NCBI GenBank assembly: GCA_965153355.1 | Contig: OZ231128.1 | Span: forward strand, 34,224,001-34,288,000 | DNA length: 64,000 nt | Direction: 5' to 3' | Origin: Flaccisagitta enflata | Taxonomy: Eukaryota > Chaetognatha > Sagittoidea > Aphragmophora | Shown here: one piece after another, positions 28,013-39,481 of the stretch | Numbering within the stretch: position 1 is the first letter of the stretch | How the letters are laid out: every line of letters starts with the position of its first letter | Notes under the pieces: generated by a model | Told to the model about the DNA's origin: nothing | The model's database searches: none | Seen by the model: the letters and a program-made list of their open reading frames with translations, nothing else | Made by a program: the position numbers and the translations under genes

Positions 28013-28183
28013 GACTTTTTAGTTGAGGACATGCAACTCTATAAGAGGCTTTGTCCGTCCGTAAGTCCGTCCGTCCGTTGGTCCGTCCGTTGGTCCGTCA
28101 GCACGAGTCGAAAAGTGGGTAAACGCGCATTTCCGCCCCTGCCCATCCGTCCGCAACTGGTGGCCGTGTATCCGGCCGTGTTT
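28013..28183 (-). mobile_element. AGTCGCG-type short repeat, 'gcaactctataagagg' subfamily
   Basis: tttttagttgaggacatgca, (GTCC)n tract at 28056-28100, gcccatccgtccgcaactgg and gtatccggccgtgttt. Confidence 0.8.
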
Positions 28184-28808
28184 ATGTTTGCCATAGTTAT
28201 CCATTTTCATGGGTCTGCCCATGAAAACTAAAAGAGTTATATGATCTTGCTCTGGGAAATGTTGTTTGTTGAGTAAGACAAAAACAAACGATAGAATGTT
28301 GATTTCGCTCGAGGTATTGAAATTTTTGAAAATGATTGATGATTGAGGCTATGTAAATCAAGGTCTTTGAATTCAATCTCATTTAAATCGAGGACATTCT
28401 GGAATGATTAGAATTGGGGGTACAAAAAGGCGGGAAGAGGTTGGGTGAATGGTAATTGGTAAATCGCACTATAAAAGGGAGGAAGAGGAGGAAGAGGAAA
28501 GGGAAGAGGAAGAGGAGGATGGAAGCGACACCTGATCACTTGGAGGCGGTAGAGGAGAGACCTTGGAAACAATTGGTAGCGTCCGATTCAATGGATGGAG
28601 CGACTTTGGCATCTGCAACCCAATTCCCAACCATTTTCCGCTCTTTTTCTCTGTTTCTTTTTTTTTCTATCCAAATCATCATTTTTCTCATTCTTTTCGC
28701 CTTTCGATTCTTTCTCTTACTCAACCTCCTATTTTTATTTCTATTCATTCTATTTTTTCTTTTTCTTTTGCCTATTCTCTCTTTTTTTCTTCTTCAATTT
28801 GATTTCAG

Positions 28809-28907
28809 GTCTCGGCCAACATCGAATCTCGAGAGCAGAGAACTGATTTTCCCTCAATGAAAAAAGAAATCAGAAAATTGAACAGAAAAATCGCTGAATT
28901 TGAGATG
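28809..28907 (+). CDS. KIF21: Kinesin exon: neck and first coiled coil
   Basis: The exon is 33 codons, phase 0 to 0 (acceptor ttgatttcag, donor gtaagt). It starts VSANIESREQ and ends KKEIRKLNRKIAEFEM. The heptad-like spacing matches the start of the stalk that follows the motor in KIF21 proteins (position, charge pattern). Confidence 0.85.
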
Positions 28908-29471
28908 GTAAGTCTTGTGTATGTACATCAATATGTATAATTTGTGTACATTGTGTATAAATATATATTTTTTCAATTGAGACTTTTTCTAAAATCGCAG
29001 TGACACAGTTCGCATCTTTGCGCGATTAGGCTTGTTTTCATCAAAGGTACCTTGAACCATCTACCGAAGTTATGTAATCTGTAAAATGTTTTTAAGTGCA
29101 ACCTCGCACATTTTTTTTTCTGATGGGCACACATAACTCAAAACCTCCGAGATTAACACTGCAACGTGCCGGTCATTTTGGCTTGATAACCTGGCTTGGT
29201 TGGTTTGGACATGGCGAGAGGAAGAAAGAAAGGAAAGCTCGCTCACGCCCATGGCCAGTTTGGCCACAACAATAAGTCCTTAAAGAAAAAAATCATAGAG
29301 ATGGCCATTTAGATTTTCGATTATGTTCTCTGCCCAGTGAAGCCCTAATATTAGGACTTGCTGAGGTATTTGATTCTTTTGAAATGAACTTAATGTCTGA
29401 CAAGAACCAAAAATAGTATTGTTTTCATGTTTCAGTCATAAGGGGCTCACGAGGACAACACGTAACAACGG

Positions 29472-29630
29472 TTTTTAGTCGCGGACACGCGACTCTATAC
29501 CTTGCCGTGTCGGTCGGTCGGTAGGTCGGTAGGTCGGTCCGTCACATTTTTGAATTCCGAGCGGTTTTTGCATTACGGCTCCTGCTCAACCGTCCGCGAC
29601 TGTATTGCCGTGTATCCGGCCTTGTTTTTA
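29472..29630 (-). mobile_element. AGTCGCG hairpin-ended short repeat (full length)
   Basis: tttttagtcgcggacacgcg, (GGTC)n, cgtccgcgactgtattgccg, tatccggccttgttttt. Confidence 0.85.
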
Positions 29631-29876
29631 AATAAATTCAGCAGCAGGATTTTAAGCGTACATATGTATGGCAACCGCCTTCAATCCTCAACAACATAAC
29701 TGCACCTACCAAACTATAAACAACGAAGGAGTATGGAATACAACGCTGGTAGTGATAACTGCAGCGCGGACTTCGGTGAAATGCGGTGGTGTGAGGGTGA
29801 AAAAAAGGAGATGGTGACGTCAAAGAGATACGAGTTTCCTTGCTTTGTTTGTTTATGCCATTTTTTATCATTTAGA

Positions 29877-29879
<3 letters not shown>

Positions 29880-29953
<74 letters not shown>

Positions 29954-29980
29954 GAAAGAAAGAAAGAAAGAAAGAGAAAA

Positions 29981-30016
<36 letters not shown>

Positions 30017-30056
30017 AGGAAAGAAATAAAGAAAAAAAGAAAGAAGAAAATGGAAC

Positions 30057-30087
<31 letters not shown>

Positions 30088-30088
30088 G
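29880..30088. repeat. (GA)n then (GAAA)n tract
   Basis: About 65 bp of GA then about 145 bp of AAAG-type units. Confidence 0.97.
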
Positions 30089-30192
30089 GAGTTGTGTTTC
30101 CAAACGTGCTCGAAAATAATTTTGAGGTGGAAAACGGCGCAAGAGGGAAATGAAGAAGAACAAAAAAGCTAATGTATGGTGGCCAAAGTCGC

Positions 30193-30381
30193 CATTTTTA
30201 GACGCGTGCTACACGACTGTACACTCTGCTTTGTCGGTCCGTCCGTCACTACATTTGGTGCTTTGCGGTTTTTGGCCTCACTGCTCCTGCCCAAATGCTT
30301 ACCTAAGTGACCTCAAATATAGCAGTATAGCACCTGCCCACCCGCACGCGACTGGGGTAGCCGTGTATCCGGCCTTATTTT
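30193..30381 (-). mobile_element. AGTCGCG hairpin-ended short repeat (full length)
   Basis: atttttagacgcgtgctaca, gtcggtccgtccgtc, cactgctcctgcccaaatgc, cacccgcacgcgactggggt and tatccggcctta. Confidence 0.85.
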
Positions 30382-30554
30382 CTCTCAATTTCATATTGCT
30401 ATAAAGTATAATCGTCTTTTCGAATCCCCAATAAAACTTGATCGACATCAGAATGACGGCAACATTGCCATTGGAATCATCAATATCACCATCACCCAAA
30501 CATCATCAATATTACCGTCCTATTTACCAGGGTCTTCTTCTTCATTTTCTTTTT

Positions 30555-30702
30555 TGCTTCTTCTTCTTCTCCTTCATCTTCATCTTCATCTTCATCTTCA
30601 TCTTTTTCTTTTTCTTTTTCTTTTTCTTTTTCTTTTTCTTTTTCTTTTTCTTTTTCTTCATCTTCATCTTTTTCTTTCTTCTTCTTCTTCTTCTTCTCCT
30701 TT
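30555..30702. repeat. (TTC)n / (TTTTTC)n tract
   Basis: Pyrimidine repeats with TTCATC and TTTTTC units. Confidence 0.95.
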
Positions 30703-30728
30703 GAAAGCGTCCGTTAGGAACCCATCTA

Positions 30729-31335
30729 CTATCTTCGCCAAAAGAAACGCGACACCCTGGGAATGATATGATTTATTGACCATACTTTGACAAAATTGGC
30801 ATTTAAAAGAGTTTGTAAGTCAAGTAAGTTTTTTCTGTGAGAAACAAACCAGGCTGTGAGTCTGAAATTCAATTTCTAACACATTTCTTCATTCACAGAT
30901 GTGACAACATTTTCTCAGTTGTCCACAGTTTTTGCAAGCCTATGATTTAAAAACAGGTCTACTCTTTTGCTTGCCATTTCCGAACGGTCTGAGCTACATG
31001 ATTCAGATTGCGCTCATCTTTTAGATTTTTCAATGTAGATCAATTTGCTTTTTTGGAAAAAGTATCTAGCTTTTCCAGAAGCTGAGATAACCAAAATTAA
31101 ACTTATATGAAATTTTTTTTATTTTTTTTTTCGCAATTCTTTATCAATTCTGAAAATGACTATTTCCCTTCTTCTGCTTGCCATTTCTAAACGCTTTAAG
31201 ATACAGTTACCAAATTGGACTCATTTTGTAGATCTTTTGGAGTAGATGAATATGTTTTTTTTAAAAAGTCTTTGGCTTGTCTAGAAGCCAAGATATTCTA
31301 GGTAGAAGGTGACGCGTTTCTTTTGGCGAAGATAG
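30729..31335. mobile_element. CTATCTTC-TIR element, copy 2
   Basis: TA-flanked ends ctatcttcgccaaaagaaac and its complement gtttcttttggcgaagatag; 607 bp. Inside are two inverted modules with cttgccatttc(c/t)(g/a)aacg. Confidence 0.82.
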
Positions 31336-31534
31336 TACCACGCGTATCAAAAAAAAAGACGCACCTTTCTTTTCATTGATAAAACAGATACAAGAAATAA
31401 AAAAAACTTTTTTTAAAAGAATCATATTCAAAGATTTTCAAAAAATCTTTCAATCTAGACAAATCCCAGGTTTGTATCTCAATCGGTTTAGGAGCTAGAG
31501 CCTTCTAAAGAGAAGCTCTATTTTGCTGAAATGC

Positions 31535-33090
31535 ATTTTTAGTCGCGTGCACGCGACTCTACAACCCGCTCCGTCGGTCGGTCCGTCGGTCCGTAACACT
31601 TAGCTATATTGCGTCGTTTTTGGTCATTGTGGGTCGTCTGGAGTTATTTTAAGTCTTTTTTTTGGCGTTTTTGGTCATTTTTGGTTGCTTTTATTCATTT
31701 TTGGTCATTTTTGATCATTTATGTCACTTTGTTCATTTAAGTCATTTGTGTCGTTTTTGGGCATTTACAGTAGTTTTAAGTCATTTTAAGTCATTTGGGA
31801 CATTTCAGGTCATTTTTGGTCATTTTTTGGTATGTTTAGGTCATTTATGTTTTTTGGTTTTTGGGTTTTTGGTTTTTGGTTTTTGGTTTTTGGTTTTTGG
31901 TTTTTGGTTTTTGGTTTTTGGTTTTTGGTTTTTGGTTTTTAGTTTTTAGTTTTTAGTTTTTGGTTTTTGGTTTTTAGTTTTTGGTTTTTGGTTTTTGGTT
32001 TTTGGTTTTTTGGTTTTTGGTCATTTAACATGGTTTTTTGGTATGTTTAGGTCATTTGTTTTTGGTGTTTTTGGTTTTTGGTTTTTTGGTTTGTTTTTTA
32101 GGTTTTTTGGTTTTTGTTTTTTTGGTATGTTTTGGTATGTTTTGGTCATTTATGTTTTTGGTTATTTTTTGGTTTTTGGTGTTTTGGCTTTTGGTTTTTT
32201 GGTTTGTTTTTTTTTTTATTTTGGTTTTTGGTTTTTTGGTTTTTGGTTTTTGGTTTTTGGTTTTTGGATTTTGTTTTTGTTTTTGTTTTTTGTTTTTTGT
32301 TTTTTTTGTTTTTTTTTTGTTTTTGTTTTGTTTTTTTTTTTTTTTTTTTGTTTTTTTTGTTTTTTGTTTTTTGTTTTTTTTTGGTTTTTTGGTTTTTGGT
32401 TTTTGGTTTTTTGTTTTTGTTTTTTGTTTTTTTGTTTTGTTTTGTTTTTGTTTTGTTTTTTTATTGTTTTTTTTTTTGGTTTTTTTGGTTTTGGTTTTTT
32501 CGTTATAGATGTTGGCCTTTTGGTTTTTTGTTTGTTTTTTTTTTGGTTTTTTGGTTTGTTTTTTTGTTTGTTTTTTTTCTTTTGTTTTTTTTGTTTGTTT
32601 TTTTCTGTTTTTTGTTTGTTTTTTTTTTCTTCTTTTTTTTTTTTTTGTCTTTATGGTTTTTTGGTCATTTATGTTTAGGTCTGGTTTAAGTCTGGTTTAA
32701 GCCTGGTTTAAGTCTGGTTTAAGTCTGGTTCAAGTTGGATTTAAGTTGGGTTTAAGTTGGATTTAAGTCGGGTTTAAGTCAGGTTTAAGTCGGGTTTAAG
32801 TCGGGTTTAGGTCGGGTTTAAGTTGGGTTTAAGTCAGGTTTAAGTCGGGTTTGAGTAGGGTTTAAGTCAGGTTTGAGTGGGGTTTAAGTCGGGTTTAAGT
32901 TGGGTTTAATTTGGGTTTAAGTCGAGTTAAAGTCAGGTTTAAGTTGGGTTTAAGTTGGGTTTAAGTCTGGTTTGAGTCTGGTTTAAGTCTGGTTTAAGTC
33001 TGGATTAAGTTAAGAAAGTGATACAAGGAGGAGTCAGGTCAATTCAGTTATCTTTGTCAAGCACACGACTTATAGGTGTTGGCCTTGTTT
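31535..33090 (-). mobile_element. AGTCGCG hairpin-ended element with greatly expanded core
   Basis: tttttagtcgcgtgcacgcg and GTCGGTCC tract at the left; cacacgacttataggtgttg then gccttgttt at the right. Between are tggtcattt-type units, about 800 bp of degenerate GGTTTTT, then about 350 bp of an 11-bp tttaagtcggg repeat. The long aromatic-rich open frames over it are repeat artefacts. Confidence 0.8.
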
Positions 33091-33687
33091 ATATAGGGAT
33101 TGTGAAAATGAAAATGCAAAGTTTTTATTTAAATCAATCCCATTTCTAAACAAAAAAAGATAGAAATACCAGATTGAAACCAAGCAAAAGTACTTTCGAA
33201 GGGCTTTCCAATGGTCTAGAATTTCAATAGGTTTTATTGAAATTTGTTGCCACAATAAGCTATTCAAAAGTGCGTCTTTTTTATTGATACGCGTGGTATA
33301 AGAGGTCTGTCCGTCCGTCCATCCATCCTTCCGTCCATCCATCCTTCCGTCCATCCATCCATCCATGTGTTCGTAAGTCCGTTCCTAGCTGCCTTGCTGC
33401 CGCCAAAACTTCACTTATAAACCACTTTAGTTGTGCACGGGTATCGCTGAACATATACTGCCTTTGGGCCGCTATTAACGTCAAATGAGCTCCTTTTTGG
33501 TAAAAACTTTTTTCCACGAAAAAAAGAGAAGCGGAACAGGTGGGACGGGAACTCACCACGAAAACAAATATGCAAATAGAAATCTCGGCGTCTGGTTATG
33601 TTTCGCACATTTCCATTTCTGTCCGTCTTGGTATTTGTCTTTTTGTTCGTTTGTTTTTCCCTCTGGCATTGCATCAGTTTCTTACTT

Positions 33688-33689
33688 TT

Positions 33690-33769
<80 letters not shown>

Positions 33770-33772
33770 TCC
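33688..33772. repeat. (CTTT)n tract
   Basis: About 85 bp of CTTT. Confidence 0.97.
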
Positions 33773-33795
33773 TTTTTTATTTTTTTCATTTTAGA

Positions 33796-33914
33796 TTTGT
33801 CATCGCATCTCTATAAGAGGGTCTGTCTGTCCGTCCCTCCGTCCGTCCCTCCGTTACGCCTATTCTTATATCAAGCAGATGACGCATCGAGTTGCCCGCG
33901 TGGGCTTGTTTTCT
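33796..33914 (-). mobile_element. Short repeat related to the AGTCGCG family, 'gatgcgtca' subfamily
   Basis: gtcatcgcatctctataaga, GTCC tract, then gatgacgcatcgagttgccc and gcgtgggcttgttt. It is an opposite-strand relative of the copy at 63.7 kb. Confidence 0.75.
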
Positions 33915-33959
33915 TTTTTTTTTTCTTTCTTCCTTTCTTTCTTTCTGTCTATCTTTCAT

Positions 33960-34067
<108 letters not shown>

Positions 34068-34192
34068 TGAAAAGAAGGGGCGGGGAAAAAAGTGTACAAA
34101 GTGGAAACCCCATAGCAATGGTTAAAGCAAACGTAAAGAATTACCGGAGTAAATCCAGCGCAGACGCGATCGAGTTTCGACTTTCCACTTTT

Positions 34193-35327
34193 GGGCAGCG
34201 GCCCCGAAGGGGTCGGTGACCTATGCTTTCACACATAGGGGAAATTTATCCTTCTCCTCCATATGGCCGTTCCCCCTATCCCAGCCTCATGGCTAAAATT
34301 CCAGCCATAGCCTTAAATTCCAGCCTTGAGGCTCTAATTTCAGCCCCAAAGCTTTAATTCCAGCCCACTATGGATCTTATGAACCGCCAGGACGTCTTTT
34401 GGATCACTCCAAGTTTCTCTTCAGTTTGGCAAAGTCCACTTGTCTTAGAATCAAGACCTAACAAATATTTCCTCTGGCATTTTTTGAAAAAAAATCGTTT
34501 CTTATAAAATATGTGTTCCATATGCAACATATGTTGCATATGCAACACATGTATGTTACATATGCAACATACATGCAACATACATGTGTTGCATACGCAA
34601 TGTATATGTGTTGCATACGTAACATACATGTGTTACATTTGCAACATACATATGTTGCATATGCAACGTATATGTGTTGCATATGCAGCATACGTAGCAT
34701 ATGCAACACATTTTTACAAAAAGCAATTTTTTTCAAAAAGTGCCAGATAAAATATTTTTTAATGGTTGAGTCTTGATTCGTGAACATGTGGACTGTCAAA
34801 CTGAAGAGAAACTTGGAGTGATCCAAAAAACGTCCTGGCGGTTCCTAAGATCCATAGTGAGCCTCAAGGCTCAAATCCCAGCCATGAGGCTTAAATCCCA
34901 GCCTCGAGGCTCAAATCCCAGCCTCGAGGCTCAAATCCCAGCCTCGAGGCTCAAATCCCTCCCTCAAGGCTCAAATCCCTCCCTCCAGGCTCAGATCCCA
35001 GCCTCAAGGCTATAGTCCCAGCCTCGCAGCTCAAATCCCAGCCTCAAGGCTCAAATCCCAGCCTCAAGGCTCAAATCCCAGCCTCGGGGCTCAAATTCCA
35101 GACTCAAGGCTCAAATCCCATACTTGAGGCTCAAATCCAAGCCTCGAGGCTCAAATCCCAGCCTTGAGGCTCAAATCTCAGCTTCAAGGCTCAAATCATA
35201 GTCCCAACCCTTTTAACTTACAAAGCATAGGTCATCAGCCCCTTTGGGGCCGCTGCCCCTCTCACCATCACACAATCACATACCCCTACAAAGGGGCATC
35301 GGGTACCGCTGACCATCTAACGCTTTT
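34193..35327. mobile_element. GGGCAGCGG foldback element, type B, carrying a nested inverted repeat
   Basis: Left end GGGCAGCGGCCCCGAAGGGG, right arm complement near 35225-35260, tail ending ctaacgctttt. The minisatellite core (tcaaggctcaaatcccagcc units, 34855-35205) is interrupted on its left by the separate element at 34368-34861. Confidence 0.82.
34368..34861. mobile_element. Nested inverted-repeat element with catatgcaaca core
   Basis: Arms begin cactatggatcttatgaacc and are mirrored by ggttcctaagatccatagtg. The core (34511-34715) is a palindromic tandem array of gcatatgcaacatacatgtg-like units. Confidence 0.8.
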
Positions 35328-35423
35328 GCAACTATTTATTCTTGTGCTACGCGACTCTACAACCCCTATGTTGGTCCATTGGCCCGTCGCGGCGTCGGTT
35401 GGTTGATCGGTCGGTCCCCTTTT

Positions 35424-35840
35424 GGGCAGTGGTACCGATGGGGTCGATGACCTATGCTTTCACACATATGGGGAATTTTCTCCTTCTCCTCCGTACCCAC
35501 CCCCCCCAGCCTCCAGGCCCATATCTCAGCCTCGAGGCCCAAATCACAAAGCCCAAATTCCAACCTCAAGGGATTTGGGCCTCAAGACTGGGATTTGGGC
35601 CTTGAGGCTGAGATATGGGCCTCGAGGGGGAGGGGGTGCGGAGGAGAAGGAGGAGGAGGAGAAAATTCCCCGTATGTGTGAAAGCATAGGTCGTTGACCC
35701 CTTCGGAGCCGCTCAGGGCCGGGGGGGGGGGCCGGACGGACAAACGGACGGACAGACGAACGAACGAACGGACGAACAGACGGACGAACGGAAGTCCCCC
35801 TGTGTTGTACAGGACTTTGTCCCCTTCGGGGCCGCTGCCC
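35424..35840. mobile_element. Chimeric GGGCAGCGG element (type B left, type A right)
   Basis: The left part has gggcagtggtaccgatgggg with the type B cctatgctttcacacatatg arm and its mirror at 35670-35705. After a G-run at 35720 the DNA switches to the type A arm (gtccccctgtgttgtacagg...gccgctgccc). It looks like two half-elements fused. Confidence 0.7.
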
Positions 35841-36200
35841 AAAAAGGGTGAAAAGAAAAAACCAGCTTTTGCAAAGGCAACCATGAACCCAAATCTACTC
35901 CTGCAGTGGCTTTCTGTACTAAATGGTGAATACTATTTTTTGAAAATGAAAACGAAATTTCTAGATGCGTTTGTAACGAAGATCAAATAAAATCCGCGAC
36001 ATGTAAATTTTGAAGCATGAAAAACACAAAAAAATACTTTTTTGTCCGAATATTCGCTCTTCGGAGCAACGTCAAACTGATCATTTGTTTTTGACCCTGG
36101 ATTCTCCAATTTCTTTGAAACGCGTTGCCCTCTCTGCGTTTTCCTCCGAGAATAACAAAGAGAACACTTCTTCTGTGTTCGCAACCTCATAAATCACAAC

Positions 36201-36453
36201 TTTTAGCGACTCAATAAGAGGGTACGTCCGTAGGTAGGTAGGTCCGTCCGCAAGCAGAAAATTTGAATGATACGAAATTGGCTGGAAATGTGATTTTTTG
36301 ATATTACTGCCCCTACCCAGCCACAATAAAGCCTTTGCCCAGCCACAAAAAAGCCCTTGCCCACTCACGTAATGCCCCTGCCCACGTGCACAACATACTG
36401 ACCCTGCCCACCTGTAAGCGACTAATTTTTGTTCGTGTATCCGGACTTGTTTC
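36201..36453 (-). mobile_element. AGTCGCG-type short repeat, 'gcgactcaataagagg' form
   Basis: cttttagcgactcaataaga, GTCC/GGTA tract, four repeats of cccagccaca-like units, then taagcgacta and gtatccggacttgttt. Confidence 0.7.
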
Positions 36454-36580
36454 GTTGTCTTGAACCAATCCCTTCCTCATTATTGACGCCTGGCATGACA
36501 AAACCATCACATATGATACATACTTCAAAAATATGAAGAGTTTTTGTCTGGTAGCTGTCGAGTTTTGAAGGTTCACAATA

Positions 36581-36982
36581 CACTCTTTTCTTTGACTAAG
36601 AACCTTGCTTATAAGAACATTGAGGCTCAGATTTGGAAAAAAATAAGAACAATCATAAGAACATCGTCAGCCTTACAACAGGGGAGATTAAAAGATATTC
36701 TTCCTGTTTTCGTCTAGGTGTATGAGGAAACTGCTGTAAATATCTGTGTTATTATAATGGTTAACATCACTCAGTTTTATACTTCAATTTGATTTGTTTA
36801 TGATTGATACTTTAATTTTCATGTCTTTTTAATTTGCAATCAGAATTAAACCATTCTTGTATGAGCTGACAATTGGAAAAAATAAGAACATTCCAAGAAC
36901 AATTTGAGCCTCAAAGCGCTCTAGAAATAAAAACATTGAGCCTCAGAAAAAAATAACATGTTCTTAAAAGAAAAAAAGAGTG
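36581..36982. mobile_element. CACTTTTTTTT-TIR MITE, copy
   Basis: TA-flanked, cactcttttctttgactaag at the left and cttaaaagaaaaaaagagtg at the right; 402 bp. Confidence 0.78.
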
Positions 36983-37034
36983 TAAATCAGCACAATCAAA
37001 AGACAATGCATTTCCGATGACTTGCGATTTTAAA

Positions 37035-37239
37035 AACAAGGCCGGATACACGGCTACCCCAGTCGCGTGCGGGTGGGCAGGGGCCATAATTTAGGTTACC
37101 AGATCATTTGGGCAGGAGCAGTAAGGCCAAAAACCGCAAAAACCCAAAAAAAGTAAAGTGTGACGGACCAACGGACGGACGGACCGACGGACGGACCGAC
37201 AAAGCGGGGTGTAGAGTCGCGTAGCACGCGACTAAAAAT
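37035..37239 (+). mobile_element. AGTCGCG hairpin-ended short repeat (best full-length copy)
   Basis: AACAAGGCCGGATACACGGC, taccccagtcgcgtgcgggt, gggcaggggccat, gaccatttgg-type core, (GACG/GACC)n at 37163-37200, then gtagagtcgcgtagcacgcg and actaaaaat. It is a good consensus seed for the family. Confidence 0.9.
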
Positions 37240-37278
37240 CTTAACCATGTCCATCTGAATCAAATTGATTTATCACAG

Positions 37279-37414
37279 GAAAGAGAAGCTGACCTCGTCT
37301 TGATGGAGAAACGGGAAAAAATGATGACAAATTTGATCAGTTCTAATGAAGCACTTCTAAATGAAAATAGACTTCTTAGGGCAAAGCTTACCACAAGGAA
37401 CACCGTAAATTCAG
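37279..37414 (+). CDS. KIF21: Kinesin exon: stalk coiled coil
   Basis: The exon has 45 codons plus one base (acceptor tttatcacag, donor gtaatc; phase 0 in, 1 out). It contains MMTNLISSNEALLNENRLLR then AKLTTRNTV. This resembles the KIF21 stalk pattern in which an Asn-rich heptad segment follows the neck. The intron before it is 8.4 kb. Confidence 0.8.
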
Positions 37415-37562
37415 GTAATCATTGAGTTTGGAATTTTTTTAGTTGTTTTGAAAGAAAATAAAACAAAGCCACTTTTGTTCACAAATGTAGAGTAGCGTGC
37501 TGTTTCGCAAAAGAGCTCACATTCATTGAAACGGATAGACGATCCTGCACTGTCCTATTTAG

Positions 37563-39349
37563 GGGCAGCGGTCCCGAAAGTGACGATTTAGAACAAAGGG
37601 GGACATTTGTCTATCTCCTAATCTGTCTATCCATCCATCCGTCAGTTTGCTCCTCCTCCTACAACCTTTTCAGGCCTCTAAGCAGCCCTCCCAGGTCCAA
37701 ATTTCGGCCAATTCAGCCCTCTCATACTTCAAATTTGCTCAGCCACACCTCATTTCAGCCCTCTCAGGCCTGAAATTGGCTTAACCAAGCTTATCATGCT
37801 GCCAATCAGCTCTCTCAGGGTCTTAGGGTTTGGAATGTCTCAAAGCCTAAGAAACATGATTTAGCTTTCTCAGGTCTTGAAAAAGCTTCAAAGCCTTCAC
37901 ACCATCATAGGGCCCCTCAGCTCCTCTTGAAAGTGGGATGTACAAAATATACAAAAGTGTCCTAGTATTCTACCGAACTTCATCATCTTTGGGGCTGCTG
38001 CTGATTAGTCATCATAATCCTGTTATTTCTCACATTGCTCGCAACGTTGTAGTTGAGCCTGAGTGATATCCCGTTTTCACTCGTCCTTGTTGTCTAATCG
38101 TGATCTCTTATTCCTTCTTTTTTCTCTTACCGTCTCAAATTGCTTTTTTTCCCCTTTTTTTCGTTTTATTTAAAATGACGTGATTGTGTGATCGTGTGAT
38201 CATTTGTTTGAATCTGTCGCCTATAACCTTGGCATCATAAAAAATGGCGGATTTTTAAAACCTTTTTTAACCAACTTACTTCGAAGGAAACTAAGGAAAA
38301 TCGGTGATGGTTAGAAAGATCTTCGAAAGTTCTTTCATTTGAGTCGTGTCGCGACATTGTAGCTCAAATGGTTTAGAAGCTACAGTAATTTGAAAAACAC
38401 TACACTTTTTTTGCCCTTACAGTGTGTAAGCGATCATAACATGAAAACAATCTCTTAAAAACCATACTAAATTTTATCCGATTGAGACAAAAATTGACAT
38501 GGAGGTACAGCATACTTTCCTCTAACAGCTCCTAGAATTTCATCTAAATCGGACAACTTTTACTATCATTTTCACCATGCAAAAGAATTTAATGTTGGTC
38601 TGCAAAACTGTGGTTTGAAGGAATTAGTGAAAAGGATTCATTAAGTGTTTTGTTTATGAGGCACAGGATTCCATGGAAACCACCGGACATAACTCTCTGA
38701 AATGCTATGGTTGAAAAAAGAAAAATCTAAGACTCTCTTTGAGCCCTTTCAATAATCTATATTTTCGGCCCTCTTTCAAAGGAGTAATCTGAGTATCAGC
38801 TCAAACCATTCAGAAATAAATGTAAGTTTTTTTTAAAAATTGCATCATTTTTCAGGAATTTTGACAAGACATAATAAAGGATCATGCAAAAACCATAGAA
38901 AACAATTTCCGATTCTCACAAAATTTGAACCGGTACCAAAAGACACAAAAGTTAGACATCATCTAAAATTTCAAGGCAATCGGACAAAGTCTTCTATCAT
39001 TTTAGTAGTAATGAAATTATTAGCAAACTGCTTTTTATGATACTCCGTAAGGGGGAAAAAAGTATAGTGTTTTTCAAATTACTGTAGCTTCTAAACCGTT
39101 TGAGCGATAATGTCGGGACACGACCCAAATGAAAGATCTGTTGAAGATCTTTCCAACCATCACCGATTTTCCTTTGTTTCTTTCAAATTAGGTTGGTTAA
39201 AATAGGTTTTAAAAATCCGCCATTTTTTATGATGCCAAGGTTATGCTGACGAATTAAAAGAACATATAACAACTCTCAAAAGTGCAATCAATCATGCAAG
39301 CCAGGGAACCGGTTACTGCTAACCACATGCTGCCCTTGGGTGACTGGTT
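37563..39349. mobile_element. Diverged GGGCAGCGG element, type A, with nested foldback
   Basis: Left gggcagcggtcccgaaagtg, degenerate tcaggcctcaaat core, right arm near 37975-38000, and tail ttactgctaaccacatgctg ending ggtgactggtt. The tail is split by the foldback at 38215-39250. Confidence 0.65.
38215..39250. mobile_element. Foldback element nested in the preceding element
   Basis: Arms of about 200 bp: ataaccttggcatcataaaa at 38223 and its complement near 39225-39244, both continuing through tggcggatttttaaaacc and ttctaaac..tttgagc words. Confidence 0.82.
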
Positions 39350-39383
39350 TTTTTATTTGTATGCACCATTCTTTATCATTTAG

Positions 39384-39481
39384 GACATCACCCCGATTTG
39401 GACAGCAACAATCTGGAAAGGAGCGATATGAATTTGCCCGCAAGAGAAGGGTGGATGGATTCTAAAATGGGAGAGCGGTTG
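39384..39481 (+). CDS. KIF21: Kinesin exon: linker in stalk
   Basis: The exon has two bases plus 32 codons (acceptor tatcatttag, donor gtaagt), so it takes up the phase-1 donor before it. It reads HHPDLDSNNLERSDMNLPAR and EGWMDSKMGERL, hydrophilic with no motif I recognise. Support is splice-site quality and phase match only. Confidence 0.65.

Noticed and set aside
31850-32000. GGTTTTT array as a telomere-like repeat
   Set aside because: The unit length is irregular, it lies inside a family member with normal ends, and it is internal to the window.
31662-32700. Open frames rich in Phe, Gly, Leu and Trp
   Set aside because: They follow from degenerate GGTTTTT repeats inside a mobile element.
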